A DNA stretch of 64,000 bases. Origin: Diadophis punctatus similis (taxonomy: Eukaryota; Chordata; Lepidosauria; Squamata; Dipsadidae). The DNA lies in NCBI GenBank assembly GCA_023053685.1, contig JALIGW010000002.1, forward strand, positions 163,820,534-163,884,533, given 5' to 3'. The position numbers and the translations under genes were made by a program. The notes under the pieces were generated by a model. The model had not been told where the DNA came from. It saw only the letters and a program-made list of their open reading frames with translations, and ran no database searches. Below are positions 61,544-64,000 of this stretch, piece after piece (the stretch's first letter is position 1; every line of letters begins with the position of its first letter).

Positions 61544-61716
61544 CTGTAAAACTGGAGCGCTGAAGTACGCTGGGGGATTGGGAGTTTGGGGGAAGTTGTA
61601 AGTAGGATGCATTTTCCCAGCAGTATCACCCTGGGGCAACGTCAATGTTCTGGGCTTTGAGTTGGGGGCGTAATGATACCGTTGGAGCTTTCCAGGTGAA
61701 ACGTAGCCTCTTGGAC
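61544..61716 (-). CDS. Penultimate coding exon: end of an SH3 domain plus proline-rich linker
   Basis: The minus-strand exon of 173 nt starts after TGTACCATGCAG (two bases complete a codon begun upstream, phase 1) and ends CTGCAG-like TTTTACAG before donor GTGAGT, in phase 0. Its 57 codons begin PRGYVSPGKLQRYH, the last strand of an SH3 domain (compare RGYVP in the next exon). A 40-residue linker rich in P, T and N follows (YNFPQTPNPPAYFSAPVLQ). It joins the terminal exon without shifting the frame. The exon coding for the start of this first SH3 is not in the window. Confidence 0.85.
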
Positions 61717-62263
61717 CTGCATGGTACATAACACAGGTAGGGTCAGGTTGAAGGCTAGACTGCTGACAAGAAGCAGAATGTTCCGTTGTTGTTTATCAGC
61801 TAGCAGATGGCTGTGCTGCAACTCCAATGAAAGTGGCATGAACTCAACATAATTGGAAAATAATGGTGTAGAAATAGCGATTGATATAAAAAGGAATGGA
61901 CAAAAAGGAGGCATTTATTGTAGGAAAGAAGAGAGGATGTGTGGGATGTACTAATGAAAGGATGTGATTTTTACAAGAGTTTTTAGCAGAATGTAATCTG
62001 TCCTCTTTTAAAATCAAGGCCAGGAGGAGATATTTCTGAATACATTAAAATTTTACATTCATATAAAAATCCTAATGTTACAGTGACAATGGCTAAACCT
62101 TTAACTATGGCTATAGAAGGAAGGTTTTTACTGATTTATTAATGTATGTATTTTAAAATGCTTAATATAATACCTATCAACTTATTTATCTCAAACTGTT
62201 TATTTTATACTAACCCTTTTTATTATACTGTATCTGTACTTTCTTATTTGTGTCTTTAAACTT
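61717..62263. other. Intronic sequence upstream of the penultimate exon
   Basis: No further exon recognised. Confidence 0.45.
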
Positions 62264-62487
62264 AATAATAGCACTTAGACTTACATACCACTTCGCAGTG
62301 CTTTACAGCTCTCTCTAAGTGGTTTACAGAGTCAGCATATTGCCCCCAACAATCTGGGTCCCCATTTTACCAACCTCTGAAGGATGGAAGGCTGAGTCAA
62401 CCTTGAGCCGCTCAGAATCAAACTGCTGGCAGTTGGCAGAATTAGTCTGCAGTACTGCATTCTAACCACTGCGCCACTATGGCTCTT
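62264..62487 (-). mobile_element. tRNA-derived SINE
   Basis: Antisense copy of the TTGCTA-tailed family: AATAGCACTTAGACTTAC at the left, the body in antisense, and CTAACCACTGCGCCACTATGG at the right. Moderately diverged. Confidence 0.92.
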
Positions 62488-62504
62488 AAACTATAATATT
62501 TTGA

Positions 62505-62641
62505 TTATGTTATGTTATGTTATGTTGTGTTGTGTTGTGTTGTGTTGTGTTGTTATGCTATGCTATGCTATGCTATGCTATGCTATGCTATGCTATGCTA
62601 TGCTATGCTATGCTATGCTATGCTATGCTATGCTATGCTAT
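62505..62641. repeat. (TATGT)n, (TGTGT)n and (TATGC)n pentanucleotide array
   Basis: Pentanucleotides change stepwise from TATGT through TGTGT to about 20 TATGC units. Confidence 0.97.
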
Positions 62642-62642
62642 A

Positions 62643-63480
62643 TTATTATTACATTACATTATTATTACATTATGTGATGTTATAGAAAGGAAACAAGATG
62701 AGTGGGAAAGATGACCAAAATTAGCACAAATATGATGAATGGAGACAAGAAGGGGAGATATAGAACTATAGGATTAGAATAAGGCCTGGAAAAAAATACA
62801 TTGTAGGGAAAAAATAGAGGAAGGAGTGTTTAATATAGGAAAAGAAACGGAAAAAAAAGAGGAAAGGAACTGGTTGCAATATGAAGGCAGAGAGATGTGG
62901 AAAAGTCAGTATAAAAGAATGGGAGAGAGGAAAGAAAGGGCAATTTGGACTTCTGCTCCAGCTTTAGGCAAAGTTCAACCATGGGACAGGCAACCTATAG
63001 TTCAGTTAGTGATCTTCTGGTTGCTGAAAATAATTCCCTTCCTTCACCCCTCTCTGTAGCTACTCCCCAGCCCTGCAATTTGGACAAAGGCTGTCTCAAT
63101 TTCTGCCTAACAGGACTATGGTACAATTGTTGCAATGAGGCATCTCTCCTGTATTTTGCAAATACCTAATGCATGCAAAATCTGGTAGGGGAACTTACAA
63201 CTCCTGGGATACTTGAGTCCAGCTATCCTACCACCGCTCTAGTTTTCCTCCCGACATTTGATTTTCACTGTTCAGAGAGCAAGCAACTCTCTCTTTCATT
63301 ACAACCATTTAGCAAGTATACAAAAATATCTCCCCCCCCCCATCACCTAGTTGCTCAGACAAATCACGGAAAACTGTCCCAAGCGGGGGGGGGGATGTAC
63401 TTCTCATTAATAAAATGCAACTGGCTAGGAATTATATTCTCAATGGGAACTAATAAAATGTGACTGGCTAAAATAAAGCT
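62643..63480. other. Intronic sequence
   Basis: No exon recognised; poly-C at about 63331-63340 and poly-G at about 63384-63393. Confidence 0.4.
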
Positions 63481-63488
63481 ATCTGAAT

Positions 63489-63650
63489 CAGCGGTGGGTT
63501 GCTACCAATACGGTACGGTTCTACGAACTGGAGCGGCGGTGGCAGGAGTCTCCGCCAACCCGCCCCGGACGCTTCTGTGCATGCGCAGAAGCGTCACGCA
63601 CATGAGCGCGTGCGCGAAACAGTAGCGATGGAATTTAGAACCCATCACTG
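63489..63650 (+). mobile_element. Short non-autonomous hAT, 162 bp, perfect duplication
   Basis: It starts CAGCGGTGGGTTGCTACC and ends TTAGAACCCATCACTG. ATCTGAAT is duplicated exactly (63481-63488, 63651-63658). The centre holds CTTCTGTGCATGCGCAGAAG, a near-perfect palindrome shared with other copies. Confidence 0.95.
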
Positions 63651-63658
63651 ATCTGAAT

Positions 63659-64000
63659 CAAATTAAAGGTCCATTTAATCCAATACTCTGGTTTCCACAG
63701 TGGTCAATTCTTGATCTCTAAGAAGCTCAGTGACTAGTATTTCAATTCACTCAAATACTGAAAGGCGTATAAAACCAACTGTTCAGTGGTAAGCACTCTC
63801 AATTAAACTAGAAGAATGACAAAATGCTGGATGTGCCTTAATCTATTTTAAAAAAATATTAATGGCTTTACAACACAAATAAAAACTATACCGAAAAGTT
63901 TAAAAAAAGCTGCCAAAGGAAGGACTATAAATTCCCTTTTCCCCTTCCACATTAGCTAATCAGACTATCAGATCACATGTTACATGAGCAATAGCACTCT
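63659..64000. other. Unassigned sequence at the window end
   Basis: AT-rich; no exon or repeat is supported. The last bases (AGCAATAGCACTCT) could be the start of another antisense SINE cut by the window edge. Confidence 0.4.

Overview
The window is nuclear genomic DNA from a squamate reptile, most likely a snake. This is inferred from the repeat population: many copies of a tRNA-derived SINE ending in TTGCTA repeats, one SINE with a BovB-type tail, several LINE clades (CR1, L2, Rex1-like, L1, RTE/BovB-like), abundant small hAT transposons, a GATA array and very long microsatellites. There is no bacterial, organellar or viral-genome architecture. No long intact host reading frame is present.

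The only host gene I can support lies on the minus strand at the right end. Two adjacent coding exons (61544-61716, then the terminal exon 55105-55329) join in phase 0. They encode the end of one SH3 domain, a proline-rich linker, and a complete C-terminal SH3 domain followed by a stop. The fit is best to the C-terminal double-SH3 part of a Tuba-type RhoGEF (DNMBP/ARHGEF37/ARHGEF38), but the paralogue cannot be fixed from these 131 residues. The 3' UTR probably runs down towards about 52580. Everything below about 52.5 kb looks intergenic, or intronic to something not visible here.

The rest is a layered repeat landscape. Left (0-16 kb): a probable solo LTR, small hAT copies, SINEs, CR1 debris and hairpins. 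16-25 kb: an L1 insertion, two copies of a TA-flanked palindromic element (one carrying a later MITE), a CR1 reverse-transcriptase tail with 232 open codons, and a DNA element hosting two SINEs. 25-31 kb: an (AAT)n array, an L2 tail and six hAT copies. 31-35 kb: mostly unique sequence. 35-45 kb: a Rex1-like LINE split by a 1.8-kb foldback hAT, an LTR split by a hAT, and a BovB-like LINE split by a 1.15-kb foldback hAT. 45-52 kb: mostly unique sequence with a third TA-flanked element. 52-64 kb: the SH3 gene and its introns, with a 2.6-kb hAT full of microsatellites and VNTR units inserted into a SINE.

The strongest overall signal is the hAT activity. I count 21 hAT-like insertions: 11 with perfect 8-bp target-site duplications, 4 with 7/8 matches, 4 with about 6/8, and 2 without a recognisable duplication. 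Several termini families are represented. Many copies carry the palindrome GCGCATGCGC or near variants, which match the NRF1 binding consensus. Nested insertions give a relative chronology.
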